Shown: positions 29,592 to 40,960 of the stretch, piece after piece
Layout of the letters: the number at the start of each line of letters is the position of its first letter
How positions within the stretch are numbered: the first letter of the stretch is position 1
Source: Wolfiporia cocos
Lineage: Eukaryota > Basidiomycota > Agaricomycetes > Polyporales > Phaeolaceae
DNA length: 64,000 bases
Assembly (NCBI GenBank): GCA_029448655.1
Contig: JACCLO010000004.1
Coordinates: 1,240,001-1,304,000 of the forward strand
Direction of reading: 5' to 3'
The notes under the pieces: model-generated
What the model saw: only the letters and a program-made list of their open reading frames with translations
What the model was told of the DNA's origin: nothing
Database searches by the model: none
Position numbers and translations under genes: made by a program

Positions 29592-32500
29592 GCCGTGGGT
29601 TACGATCTTCACTCTGCGGAGGAAGTCGTTATACCCAATGGGAAACGTATCGCCGTGGATACGGGCATAATGATTCGAATGCCACCCGGTGTATACGGCC
29701 GCATAGCTCCACGATCCGGACTCGCCTTGAAAGGAGTCGACGTGGAGGCCGGGGTAGTCGACGAAGACTACACCGGTCGGTTAAAAGTCATACTGAATAA
29801 TCAGACCGGAACAGACTATTCGGTCGAGTATGGGGACAGAATCGCCCAGTTCATACTCGAATGCAACATGACACCAGACACGCGCATAGTAAACAGCATT
29901 AGGGAAACCAGATGCGGAACACAGGGGTTCGGCTCTACTGGCGAGAAACTCAGAGGGAATGTAGTGGTAATCCAGACGGGGAAACAGGGACGGCAGATCG
30001 AAGTACCGATCACCCTCCACCGCCCGGACGGACGTGCCCTCTTCACAAAGGCACTGATAGACTCCGGTTCAACGGGATCGGTCATCAGTCGTGCCTACGT
30101 GGAGGAACACAAACTCGAGCAACTCCCACTAGACCAACCCGTCAAACTGTACAACGCTGACGGTAGTACCAACGCTGCGGGCAATATGACGCACTATGTC
30201 GAACTCCAGATGCAGATCGACACGCATTTGGAAACGCGCAAGTTCCACGTCACCGAGCTGAGCTCGACCGACATATTCCTCGGCTTCGATTGGTTGGAAG
30301 ACCACAACCCCACCATCGACTGGAAGAAATGCCGAATCACCTTCACCTGCGACTGCGAACACGAGCAGATCGAGGAGGGTGATCATATATATTACATCTT
30401 TGCTGACGCCTGGATACGAAACAGGGAAGAGTGCCGGGCCGACATCGCTGAGCGAGTCCGCGCGACGAAGGCAACCGAGATTGCCATCGCCACCGGCAAA
30501 ACCACGGAAGCCAAGACTTTCGAGGAAGTGGTCCCCGAGTACTTACACAAATTCGAAGACGTGTTTAAGGAAACGGAATTCGACCAAATCCCCGAACGAC
30601 GACCGTGGGACCACGCCATAGAACTATTACCGAACTCCAAACCCTACGCCGGCAAGATCTATGCCCTGTCGCCCCGAGAACAAGAGGCGTTAGACGATTT
30701 CTTAGAAGAACAGCTACGAACTGGACGAATACGACCATCCAAGTCGCCATGGGGGGCACCATTCTTCTTCGTCAAGAAGAAGGATGGGAAACTGAGACCC
30801 ATTCAGGACTATCGGAAGTTGAACCAGATGACCAAGAAGAACCGGTACCCGCTCCCTCTGATCACGGAGCTGCTCAATAAGTTAAAACGAGCTAAGTACT
30901 TTTCTAAATTGGACATTCGTTGGGGATACACGAACGTCAGAATCAAAGAAGGCGACGAAGAGAAAGCCGCCTTCATCACTAATAGAGGGCTATACAAGCC
31001 GTTAGTGATGTTCTTCGGAATGTGCAACGCACCGGGCACGTTCCAGACTTTGATGAATGACATTTTCCGAGACCTAATCATGACTGGAAAGGTCATTGTA
31101 TATTTAGACGACATACTTGTTTTCACGGAGACCGAGGCAGAACACAAAGAGATCCTGCGCAAGGTTCTGCTCGTTCTCCGTCAAAATAAGTTGACTTGTA
31201 AACCAGAGAAATGCGAGTTCATGAAGTCGGAAGTAGAATACTTGGGACATATAATCTCTCACGGGGAAATCCGTATGGATCCCGCGAAGGTGGCGGCAGT
31301 GGCTGAATGGCCCGCACCTCAGAACAAGAAAGAAGTGCAATCCTTCATTGGATTCGCAAACTTCTACCGGAGATTTATACCTAAGTTTTCCACGGTAGCA
31401 TGCCCACTGATAAACCTAACCAAGGATACGCCTTGGCAGTGGGGTACGGTGGAACAAGAGTGTTTCAATAAGTCAAAGAAAATATTTATCGAAGCACCCG
31501 TGTTAGGGATACCAAACGACGACGACCCTTTCCGCATCGAGGCAGATTCATCGGACTTCGCAACCGGAGCCTGCCTCATGCACAAACAGGACGGCGTCTG
31601 GAAACCCATCGCCTACTAGAGTAAGACGATGCTACCGGCAGAACGGAACTACGAGATCTACGACAGAGAACTCCTCGCCATCATGCACGCGCTCGATGAA
31701 TGGCGGCATTTCGTAATGGATGGCAAACACCCTGTAGAAGTACTAACGGACCATAAGAACCTAGAGTATTTTAAGACCCCGCAGAAGATTAATCCGCGAC
31801 AAGCCCGGTGGATGACGGAACTCGCCGAGTATGACCTACAACTCGTGCACATCCCCAGCAAGACCAACGGAAGGGCCGATGGGCTTTCCCGAAGAAGTGA
31901 TCACGGCAATGACAAGGATCACCTCAAAGGGCAAGTTGTCCTGAAGCTACACCTCTTCGTCCAAGACAGCGCAGAAAGGCTGCAATCTTCATTCTATACT
32001 GTAGTCAAGGGTATCACCCACGACGAAGTAAAAGAGAGGGTCAAAGCGGAAGCCGCTCTCTACGATGGAAAGGAAGGAGTAGAAGTAGGGGAAACGACCG
32101 AGGACGGTCTGCGATATAGGAGGGGGAGGTTAATTATCCCTCGGGACGAAGAATTAATCGGAAATATCATTTCTTCGTTCCACGACACCGTCTCAGCAGG
32201 ACACCCTGGCACCAAAAACACGTACACTGCCATACATCGACACTACTGGTGGCCAAAGATGCGCTCAGACATCCGCCAGTACGTTAAGGCTTGTATCAAG
32301 TGCCAGACCGCTAAGCCGGACCGATCCAAACGCGCGGCTCCACTTAACCCGAACCCAACTCCAGCACACAACTGGGAGAACATTTCCGTAGACATGATCA
32401 CAGGACTCCCCACTTCCAAGGGTCGCGATGCGATAATTGTAGTAGTAGACATGAAGTCAAAGGACTATATAGCTGTACCAACAACGACTGAACTATCGGC

Positions 32501-33890
32501 CGAAAGATGGGCCAACATATTCATAGATAAAGTATATACACAGCACGGACTACCAAAGAAAATATTTAGCGACAGAGGACCACAATTTGTGTCAGAATTC
32601 ATAAAGGACGTATATCGTAGACTAGGCATACAGGGAAACCCGAGTACCGCGTTCCACGCACAGACAGACGGGCAAACGGAACGTATGAACCAGGAAATCA
32701 AGGTCTACCTTAGACTATTTATTAACGATACTCATACAAACTGGCCAGACTTACTCCCGCTGGCAAGCTTTGCATACAAGACACACGTACACAGTAGCAC
32801 GGGATATAGTCCCTTTTACCTTACGCACGGATACCACCCCTTCACAGGTGTAGAGGCGCCGGAACAAGAAGAGGGGGTAGCACGGGATTGGGTCGAACAC
32901 ATGCACACCATATCCAAACTCGCTTCACAGAACCTGGAGAAAGCTAAGCTACGCATGAAAGAGTACTATGATAGGAAACGGGCATCGCCACTATCATACT
33001 CTAAAGGCGACTTGGTCTGGGTCGACGGCCGCAACATAAACATGGGCCACCCAACCAAGAAGCTTGACTCCAAGCGGTTTGGACCGTACAAGGTCACGAA
33101 GAAGGTCGGGCATGGAGCATACGAACTAGACCTCCCCGCAGACATGCGCGGGATATACCCAGTATTTAACGAGGTCTTACTCCTACCATACACACCGCCC
33201 GCCTTCCCCAATCAGGACCATAGTAAAGTGACGGAAAGCAATGACGCTCGCAGGCCTCTCAGGATCCTCGAATCCAGGGAAGACCGAGGGCGGGTCGAGC
33301 TAGAAGTCGAGTGGTCCGATGGGACTACAACATGGGAACGAAAACGTGGACTAAACCATTACCAAGAGCTAGTCACAAAGTTCTTCGAAGCTAGACCATC
33401 CGCCCCAGGTAACCAGTGGAAAAACCGAAACACTGGCTGGGACCACTCTGAAACCAAATGGGACCCAGAGTGGGAGGACTTCAAACGAAAAGCTCAGGAA
33501 ATGGGACTCAGAGAAAACCCGAAGGAGTTCATCATATACGACGACATAGACACTACACTTCTGGTCAAAGGCAGTATACCATTCTATGCCTATGAGAAGA
33601 AGCTCGTCGCTCGTAACTTCTGGTTTTCTCATCCACGCACACGGGTCGTACAATACGGAATACGAGTTGGACAGCCAATAGAATCCACTATACCTGAATC
33701 AAAAGGATGCTGGATCTACCCGGTCCTAAACACTCTCCAACTCGCAAACCCACACATTTGCAAGAAAACCGTAGACCACCCGTGCCATGTTGACCAAACT
33801 ATGTACAAAGTGATTGCAGGGCGTGGGGACACGCAGCTAGAAGAGGGGGTACTGTCACAAGTCGATTTTCTTCAACTAGCTTGCGACTAG
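29592..33890 (+). pseudogene. pol: Pol of element D (dUTPase-PR-RT-RH-IN-chromo-like-unknown)
   Basis: Same frame as gag, after one TGA. First comes dUTPase (VGYDLHS, GRIAPRSGL, AGVVDEDYTGRL, YGDRIAQFI, TQGFGSTG), then protease (ALIDSGSTGSVI), RT with YLDD (VIVYLDDILVFTE) and RNase H. RNase H is broken by TAG at 31617-31619, where relatives have Gln (IAYQSK), so a CAG to TAG change is likely. Integrase follows with an HHCC module (CIKCQ) and DDE core (SDRGPQFVSEF, TDGQTERMNQ), then a divergent chromodomain (PLRILESREDRGRVELEVEW). About 165 further residues from 33390 match nothing I know and contain GSIPFYAYEKKLVARNFW. The frame crosses the polypurine tract and ends inside the 3' LTR at 33890. 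About 1430 codons in all. Confidence 0.92.
33839..33852 (+). promoter_or_regulatory. Polypurine tract of element D
   Basis: AGAAGAGGGGGTAC directly precedes the 3' LTR. It is also read as codons of Pol (LEEGVL region). Confidence 0.8.
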
Positions 33891-34223
33891 GGACAACCCT
33901 TATCTTATCTAAGCACCCGCCTATGCATCACGTGCAGGGACCCCGAACACCCCACACGTGCTTACACAGACCCCGGACACCCTTGTTGTGGCTCTACACC
34001 TACGATAGGGTTTACCATACTCTAAACAATCTATCAGCTTATGTAATACTGTACAGTAGCCAAACATGTACAAACAGCCTACGAGCATATATACCAGCCA
34101 GACGAGCAGGTAGCACCCCAGACTCGTCTTGGCCTTTGTTGCCTTGAGTAGCCTCAGACTAGGAATACGCTTTCACGCGAGTAATATTCCCCTGAGTAGT
34201 TGCTTGAGAATACGCTTGTGTCA
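33853..34223 (+). repeat. 3' LTR of element D
   Basis: 371-bp LTR with about seven differences from 16361-16731, three of them CpG-type. Followed by the CGTGA target duplication (34224-34228). The Pol stop codon lies inside it at 33888-33890. Confidence 0.95.
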
Positions 34224-34228
34224 CGTGA

Positions 34229-35508
34229 CAGGGACGTCTCGTCTCATAAATTTCCCTTACTTGAGGTCTCTTGTGGATCACTAATTGTTCCCAGCCAGTC
34301 ACAGAGTGTCTTAGGCCCTGATCAGCTGCTCCGAAATTGAATGTCGGCACAGAATTGGGAACACATCCATATTGTATGCCAAATATCATCCCTACACACC
34401 TCACAGTGCCGATTCGTATTTACAACATTTGCCATTATTTCACCGAACAGTACGCTTCAGCAATCGAGGTAGCATAAGTACGAGAGTTCGCCAGGTTGTA
34501 ACCTAAATTATCAAAACGTCAAGGTCAAAACGCGTAAAACGCGTAAAACGAGTACACTACCATGTCACAGTAATTATATAGATCCTCGGTCCATCCCGGC
34601 TCGGTGCGTTCCTGGAAGTCGTGTTCCTACACTCATTTCTTCTCTATGGCCCACAGAATACACTGACGTCCTCAGACATTGACCATTCTCCACACCGCAC
34701 CGCGATACAAACAACGTCATCACTTCAGATGCCTCCCCATCTCGCGTTCCCATCGGGTGCATCCTGTACATAGATGCAGAACAATGGACAACATTCCTCT
34801 CTCATTGAACGAGCTTTAGAGTGCCGGCCTGCTTATCACTGGGACGACAGGGCTCGCGAGACAACGGGCGAAGAGAAGCGTAGGCGAGAATTGTTTCGTG
34901 GGTCGGACGCCTCCGGTGGGGTTGGTCCGTAGCATGGCCAATTGCCGACAGGCAGAGGTGAGGGAGGCATCGCGCGCCGCACGGATGTATATGGCCGGAT
35001 GGCGTGAGCGCGCAATGTCGCGAGGTATCCAAACATATCGATGACTGTTGTCGTCGGAGTATCAGGGCGTGCCTACTCTTCTTGATCTTGATCATTATCC
35101 GCCACGCGCACAACCCCAGGACGCAATTCAGACGGATGGTAGACGGCCACATCGTCATCGTGAACTTTACTTGCTACCTAGGACGTCTGAGGCGCACTAT
35201 CAGGTCTATGTGCCTGCATGTGCGACCGACGAGTGCTGCAATTGATGTGGCGCAATCACGGTGGGTGAGTCGATTAAGCGCTGGGGCGCTTTGCGGTAGA
35301 GCGCGCGGTAGTGTGAATATATAAAGTGCAGAGGCTTGGATGATTCGATAGCCGGAGAAGGGTCACGGGCATGTAAAATGGAGATGATGCATATTGCATG
35401 TGCTGTAGGGTGCTGGGCATGAGCTTTGATGTCAAGGAGGGCAGGCATGTAGTTGGGGCGCACTCGCATCCACAAAACTGGGAGTGCAAAGTGAGGACCA
35501 GTACAAGC
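34229..35508. other. Intergenic stretch right of element D
   Basis: The first ~100 bp continue the dispersed segment interrupted by D (compare 40860-40945). Beyond that I see no gene. Open frames are short and present on both strands. Confidence 0.5.
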
Positions 35509-37197
35509 TCAATCATTTTCATTGGAGAGGCTGATGTAGACATCGACACGGGTCCTGCGGAATGGCAGACAGGATGATGAGACGGCGCAATTCATCAAAG
35601 GCACCACTCACCGCAAAACTCCTCGCTCATTCAATTTCGGCATCTCTGCCTTGAGCAGGGTTGACCACCGAGTCGCATCCGGTATGACTTTATCTGGAAG
35701 AGTCAAGAACACAAAGTCAACATGGTGCAGCTTCTCGTAGTCTTTGTTGGAGAGTAGCTCATTGAGTTGACCGCACATGTCCTTCCTGAGAGCAGATACA
35801 GTCCTTTGTAACTTCGTTTCCGCATTCCCCCTGTACCTAGGTTGCTGTATGACAATCGAGACCTCGCGCAAATTCCTCGACACATTCGATTCAAGGATGC
35901 GCCGCATCCAGGCATATCCGACCCTCTCGAAGTTCAAGGCTTGCAAAACAACTGTCTCCAGACTGCCAATATGCACGAGATTAAATACAGATGCTGTTAC
36001 GAGTGAACATCAAAGGTGCATATACGCGGAGGGTGGAGGTTATAACGTAGACGTACCGATTATATCAGAGATTGCATCTGCCTCGACATCCTTGCCTGGA
36101 CGTGCATCGGGTGAGAGTTTCAGGTAGCGTAGAGATCCGCTGCACTGCTTAAACAGCGAATAGAAGGGCTCTCGGTAGACATCTAGATATTTGCTGTCAG
36201 AGGATGCCCAGGCAGAGAACTCGAATCTCTGGAGGTGAGTGACCACCCCTGCGGCGCACAGGTGCTCAACGAGCAACTTGTTGGCTTCAACATTGGAGGC
36301 AGTCTCATTGATAGAGACGATCATCAGGTCAGTCAGCCTGACGGGGGGCGGACAGCGCGTGATTGCAAGACTAGCACAGGGAGCCGTGCTCGTGAATAGC
36401 ACATTTTCGCATATGAGGCGGACGAGGCTGGGGAGTGCGCAGACGAGACGCCCAAACTCGCGCACCTTCGGGAACGTGACATTGGCCAGCCGAAGCGTCG
36501 TAAGAGAAGAGAATGCGGAGAGGTGGACGAAGATGAGCGGATGAAAGTCGCTTGGCTTCCACATCGCATCCTGAATGTCAAGACGCCACACGAGTGGCAG
36601 CTTGCCCGCGCCCATCATGGCGAATGTGCCCAGGTGAGGAATTGGCGTCCGCTCGCCTTGCTTCGCTCCACCCACCACCACGACGGATCTCGCCTGCTGG
36701 AGGAGATGTGGCTGTTCCCGCGCTCGCCTCGCATGTCCTTGGACGTAGCTCCGATTCCCTAGGAAGACGTTCCGCTGCATCCAATACCGACACCTCGGCG
36801 TCCACGCTTTGCACACGAGGGCGCATCGCTTCAGCGTTCGAGTGCTATTCCACATCCAGTCGATGATACGCTCGCAGACCTCCGTCGGGAGCTGCAGCGG
36901 CCTCGAGAACGAATCGCCCTCCGTCGGTGCTGGGTACGGAGCGCCCGGGACGCGTCCGATGTGTCTCCACCCGGGCCCTGCGTCTGCGTCTATCCTTCAG
37001 TAATTTCTCTAGCGTGTAGATGGCTCACTTCTGACTTGCTGTGCTCCCTCAGTTCTCGCCAGCGTGCTTTCTCCCCTTGGTGCGAACTCTTCCTCTGCCT
37101 CAGCGGCAGCTTCCCGGGCACGTCGTTCCGCAGCGTTTGCTCTGGCCACTTTCTTTTTGTTTCGGCGTTCTCGCAGGGCGGAGATGGTGAGACCCAT
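35509..37197 (-). CDS. F-box protein, four exons
   Basis: A host gene of 505 residues. Exons on the minus strand are 37197-37029, 36977-36057, 35993-35612 and 35554-35509; introns are 51, 63 and 57 bp with GT-AG ends, and all phases agree. The N-terminus (MGLTISALRERRNKKK) is a basic, Ala/Arg-rich helix. Exon 2 opens with an F-box (LQLPTEVCERIIDWMWNSTR, then CALVCKAWTPRCRYW), the Skp1-binding motif of SCF ubiquitin ligases. The rest is a leucine-rich, LRR-like region typical of basidiomycete F-box families, probably for substrate choice. A TATATAT motif near 37337-37344 would start transcription downstream of the ATG at 37317, so I chose the ATG at 37197. The substrate is unknown. Confidence 0.75.
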
Positions 37198-37336
37198 GGC
37201 AGCAAGACGGGGATCAAGCGGAATGACCGTGGTAAGTCTTCCCAGTCGTTCATATACCCTGACGTCCTCGCAGCGCTGCACAGCCAACCACATACACGAG
37301 CGACAAATGCGGTGCATAGCCTACAAACCAGGAGCC

Positions 37337-37345
37337 TGATATATA
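37337..37345 (-). promoter_or_regulatory. Possible TATA box of the F-box gene
   Basis: CTATATATC on the minus strand lies about 140 bp upstream of the chosen start codon at 37197. Position and composition fit a core promoter; there is no other support. Confidence 0.4.
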
Positions 37346-38059
37346 GCGGTGAACGCAGGCTCATCACCGCATTCAGCCGATAGGAGCGGTGGGTGAGCGT
37401 CAGATGACATGATCGCAGCGGTGCATTTGATGCCCTGATCTCTACTCCGCCAATACCCTGATGTATGCTGGAGTGCTCTCGAGGTTGACATCCCGAAACG
37501 CGAAGGCGACTGGCGGGTGCCTGCGCGACATCCTAGTAGTGCTTCTCCCACGAATAGCTTCGTACGCGCTATCCGCTATCCGTGTACTCAGTCTCGAGTG
37601 CAGCAAATAGCGCACAGCCCCGCACGCTTCGAGTGCAGTAAGTGGCGCACAACTCCCACACGGGCGCTGCAGCCGTACACGCCTCGGTGTATCATAGCTG
37701 CTGCCGACGCTCTACATCATCTTCCTTAGCGCACGATATATCATCAACATATTGAACATACCGAGCGAGCATTCAACCAACATCGAGTCAGTGCTCTGAT
37801 CCCGCACCGCAGACTGCATAGAGCGGCCATCTGGCAGACGCTCGTGGCGGTGCCAGCGCTCCTAGAAGCATGGCTGTAGATGGCAGAAGGGATACAGGTA
37901 CGCCAAGTATTTGGAAAGCAATGTGACCCTTCGAGCGTTGAGCGCTGCGGATGGGAGTCTGTTATTCTGGGGTCTGTGAGCGAAGGTAGCGCGAATGCGA
38001 CGCGATGGGCGCGGGGCGACGTGGATGGCTTCCATTTTTGATAGCGATGTGTACGTACA
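37346..38059. other. Upstream region of the F-box gene
   Basis: No gene seen. It contains a short direct repeat, CGAGTGCAG followed by a gap and GCGCAC, near 37590 and 37630. Its right part may belong to the dispersed segment. Confidence 0.4.
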
Positions 38060-39060
38060 CCAAAAGACACCCGACACCGTAGCTGGGACACCACTACGCA
38101 TGCGAACGGCAAAGTTCGGAGGGCAGATGAGTGCGAGCTATAGCTGGGCACAGGACGATCTCAAAATGTCCCGCCAACTGTACATCCAGTTGCGCATCCA
38201 CCGCAAGGCCTTGTTGTTTACCTACACTATGAAAAATCGGTCCATTGAACTGCGTGCGATATTGCCTCACCTTCTCGGCACGATTGCCAGATCTAGCACC
38301 ATGCAGTCGCTATCTCCTTCCAAAAGTTGACATTTGGAGGCATGCCATGCTGAGTACGAGTGCTATTGCCACTTTTATATGGTTGGATACAGAAGCCAGA
38401 GTCAGGGGGAAAGTGTCCCGAAGAGCTGCACAAGAGTTCCGCAGCAGGCGATCCGGAGACAAGGTTTGAGAATGCGCTCATTCGGCATGCAGCTGTGCTG
38501 TTGCTCTCAAGAGAAGCGGACGGGTGCATATAGTCGGCAGACGCATGAAAATGGCGTGCTCTTGAGTCCAAGGCGGGGGTGTAGGACGTCGCACATCGTG
38601 TGCACGGACGAGCGCCCGGAGTGGGACTCGTTTTCGGCGGGCAACTAGCCGTACGGACTAGCAAACCCCGAGTGAAGTAGCGAGGGAGAAGCCCTCTGAG
38701 ACGGAACCATATGCCAGCGCCTCTGCATGCAGTCAGCTAACGCTCTTGCCGCCGTGGATGACGCGAACGCGGAATGGGTGCAGGCGCTTCGAAGATGCCA
38801 CAATCAGCGCGATCTGATCCCAATCTCTCGCGCGCCAATCGCCACTATCAGTGGCTCTCGATCTTGTGTCGCCCACCGCTCAGTTTCCTTCACTTTTACA
38901 TATCTTTGTGACGCATTAGGTGACCTCCGACAATGCTTGGCACTGGGGCCCGAGCTGTATAGGGAGCCGGAACCGGGGTCCTGCCGTGAGAGCTCGAGCT
39001 CGGTGTATGCGCATCTGTCAGCCGCGGCGGCGACGCTTCGTCGTGAAACTGTATACCTCC
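38060..39060. repeat. Dispersed segment, copy 2
   Basis: Aligns in blocks with 14730-15444 plus 16019-16360 (copy 1) and, from about 38730, with 40535-40960 (copy 3). The block containing CTCTGAGACGG (38690-38702) and the block CCACAATCAGCGCGATC (38798-38814) are clear anchors. It lacks the MITE and element D seen in copy 1. No coding function is recognised. Confidence 0.65.
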
Positions 39061-39115
39061 TCAACAATCCTCTTTAAGCATCCAGATACATGCTCACAGT
39101 ACTAGTGGATGCCCA

Positions 39116-39540
39116 TTGACAGGCACAGATCTCGACCCTCTGGAGGTCAGCGACCACTCCTGCAGCATTTCATCACAGACTCCTCTCGCGTGGTTTGTTC
39201 AACGCAGTGAGGATAATGTGCTTCCTCTTTCAGCGCTGAGGACGAACCACTTCGAATTTCGTGTCCACTCCCTGCTGTTTTTTTTGCGTCTACCGTGTCG
39301 ACATAGTCCTGGCCATCCTCTCTGATAGGCGCGGTGGCGACTTCCGGCCTGCGTCGTTTCACAGCGTTTACTTTGGCCGTTTTCCGCTTCATTAGTCATT
39401 TTCGCAGTCCTGAGACGATGAGACCCATGGAAGCAGATCAAATATCAAGTATAATGACCCTGGAATGTCTGCTCAGTCGCTCATATACCAGGACGTCCTC
39501 ATCGTTGTACAGCTAACCACATGAACAGGATATGGGCCCG
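39116..39540 (-). pseudogene. Truncated, decayed copy of the F-box gene
   Basis: Minus-strand sequence at 39340-39530 parallels the first exon region of the F-box gene: MWLAVQR, then after a frame change EDVLVYERLSR, then MGLIVSGLRK followed by a stop. The block at 39128-39165 resembles the leucine-rich part at 36213-36245. The F-box itself is missing, so this is a copy with an internal deletion, frameshifts and stops. Confidence 0.55.
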
Positions 39541-39874
39541 GTGTACAGTACGGCGCATCTTTTGCCTACCCGGCCTGGCAGCGATAAATGATTGATGCAG
39601 TTCAATGACTGCCTTGGGTACGATTCATCGACAGGTAATACATGAGTGCATGAGTCCCCGTCGACATGACGTATCGAAGCATAGCCAAGACGGTGCCAGC
39701 CTATCGTACGTGAGTTGATTATTCAAGTGTTGAACTACGTCGCTCTTACCAGACGCAGGTATCCTGCACGCCATGTAGCCCCAGTATTTATCTCAAGTAC
39801 CCAGACATAACTTCGGCCCCATAAGCAGTAGTCCTTTTTAGCAACTCGCTGTTTACACACCTGATCACCATCCA

Positions 39875-40328
39875 CTAGCCGTGCCACGCATCGAACCATT
39901 TACGCCCTGGAAGAGGTTAGTCTTTAGCATGATGCAAGGAATGCAGATGCGTACATACCTGCAGAGTCTGGAGACATGAAGGCCGTGAGGCTGAGCAGCG
40001 CCACTATGACCGCATTTTTCATGGCGTGCCTCAGATGCGTAGAATGCATTATAGCACGGTGAACCTTAGCCATGTGAGGGCGTGCGCGGAGCATCCGCGC
40101 GGGGTTCCCCTCTGAGGGCGTCGTGCTGCCCGCCCACAGCGTACCCTGAATCTCGGTGACGTGCAGCTGAATGGTGGCGTCTGCGTCATCAGAGATAAAC
40201 GGCCCTGGGGGAACGCCGAGCCAGGAGAGAGTGACGTGGGGATACCACAGGCGCACGTGCGACTCCTCGTATTGGGTGTACGTCCGCTCTGCAATCTGCA
40301 GCGCGAGATTGCAACACTCCTTCATCAT
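39875..40328 (-). pseudogene. Relic of a membrane transporter-like gene (FUSC/aromatic acid exporter-like)
   Basis: Minus-strand exon 40328-39959 encodes YPHVTLSWLGVPPGP..., ending in a hydrophobic helix (AMKNAVIVALLSLTAFMSPDS). A 52-bp GT-AG intron (39958-39907) then leads to GRKWFDAWHG, followed by TAG at 39875-39877. The pattern of a basic helix start, a TM helix and then WF/HG-W resembles the membrane part of fungal FUSC-type proteins, where Gln would be expected at the stop. Only a fragment remains. The family call rests on pattern memory and is uncertain. Confidence 0.38.
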
Positions 40329-40534
40329 ATGTCCCTAACTAACCGTAATTTACATCCTCATTCCACCCTGCCTGTTAATTACTAGTAAATTACAGGGCAA
40401 ATAAACCCAGTGTAAATTACCACTGTCGAATTCCCTGTACCCTACAGTGAACACAAGGTAGCATGAGCAAGAGATCTAGAGTAGCAATCCTAGAGCTTCT
40501 GAGTCATTCGGGGCCACAGATGAGCGTGCCCATA

Positions 40535-40960
40535 GTGACAGTCAACTAACACTCTGGCCGTTGCGGATGACGCAGGGGCCATCGGATGAGTACAGGCGCT
40601 TCGAAGGTGCCACAATCAGTGTGATCCGATCTCAATCTCTCACGCGCCAATCGCCACGATCGGTGCCTCTCGATCTTTTCATGTTTCCTACGTCCTCTCA
40701 GCTTTCTTCACTTCTGCATATACACATCTTGGTGACGTCCTGACGGGGAGCAAGTGCCCTCCGCGAATGCTTGGTGCCGGACCCCGAGCTGTGTAGGGAG
40801 CCGCGATCGATGTACTGCCATCAGAGCTCGGTGGTGCGCGCTTCTGTCAGCCGCTGCGGGGACGCTTCGTCGCGAGATTGTTATAGCTTCCTCAATGATC
40901 CTCTTCTTTATGATTTGCCAACGTTCGCTCAGCCAGTCACAGCGGGTCTCAAATGCATCA
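40535..40960. repeat. Dispersed segment, copy 3 (partial)
   Basis: Matches 38730-39060 and 16085-16360 plus 34229-34330. Its uninterrupted run from TCTGTCAGCCGCTG through GACGCTTCGTCGCG to CCAGTCACAGCG is the empty site for the insertion of element D in copy 1. Confidence 0.65.

Larger units (their letters stand above)
16361..34223 (+). mobile_element. Ty3/Gypsy element D, interrupted by element C
   Basis: A plus-strand LTR retrotransposon, about 8.2 kb once C is removed. Flanked by CGTGA on both sides (16356-16360, 34224-34228). The two 371-bp LTRs differ at about seven positions. The order is LTR, self-priming site, gag, dUTPase, protease, RT, RNase H, integrase, divergent chromodomain, unknown C-terminal domain, LTR. 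Gag is interrupted by C. Gag and Pol share one frame, with a TGA at 29589-29591 and a TAG at 31617-31619, so D looks older than C and inactive. Confidence 0.96.

Noticed and set aside
29588..29800. ORF starting at the ATGA overlapping the D gag stop
   Set aside because: It is out of frame with the dUTPase and has no recognisable protein; the real continuation is in the gag frame.
37198..37317. Upstream ATG (37317) as the start of the F-box gene
   Set aside because: It lies only about 20-25 nt from the TATA-like motif and would fall before or at the transcript start; the ATG at 37197 is preferred, with some doubt.
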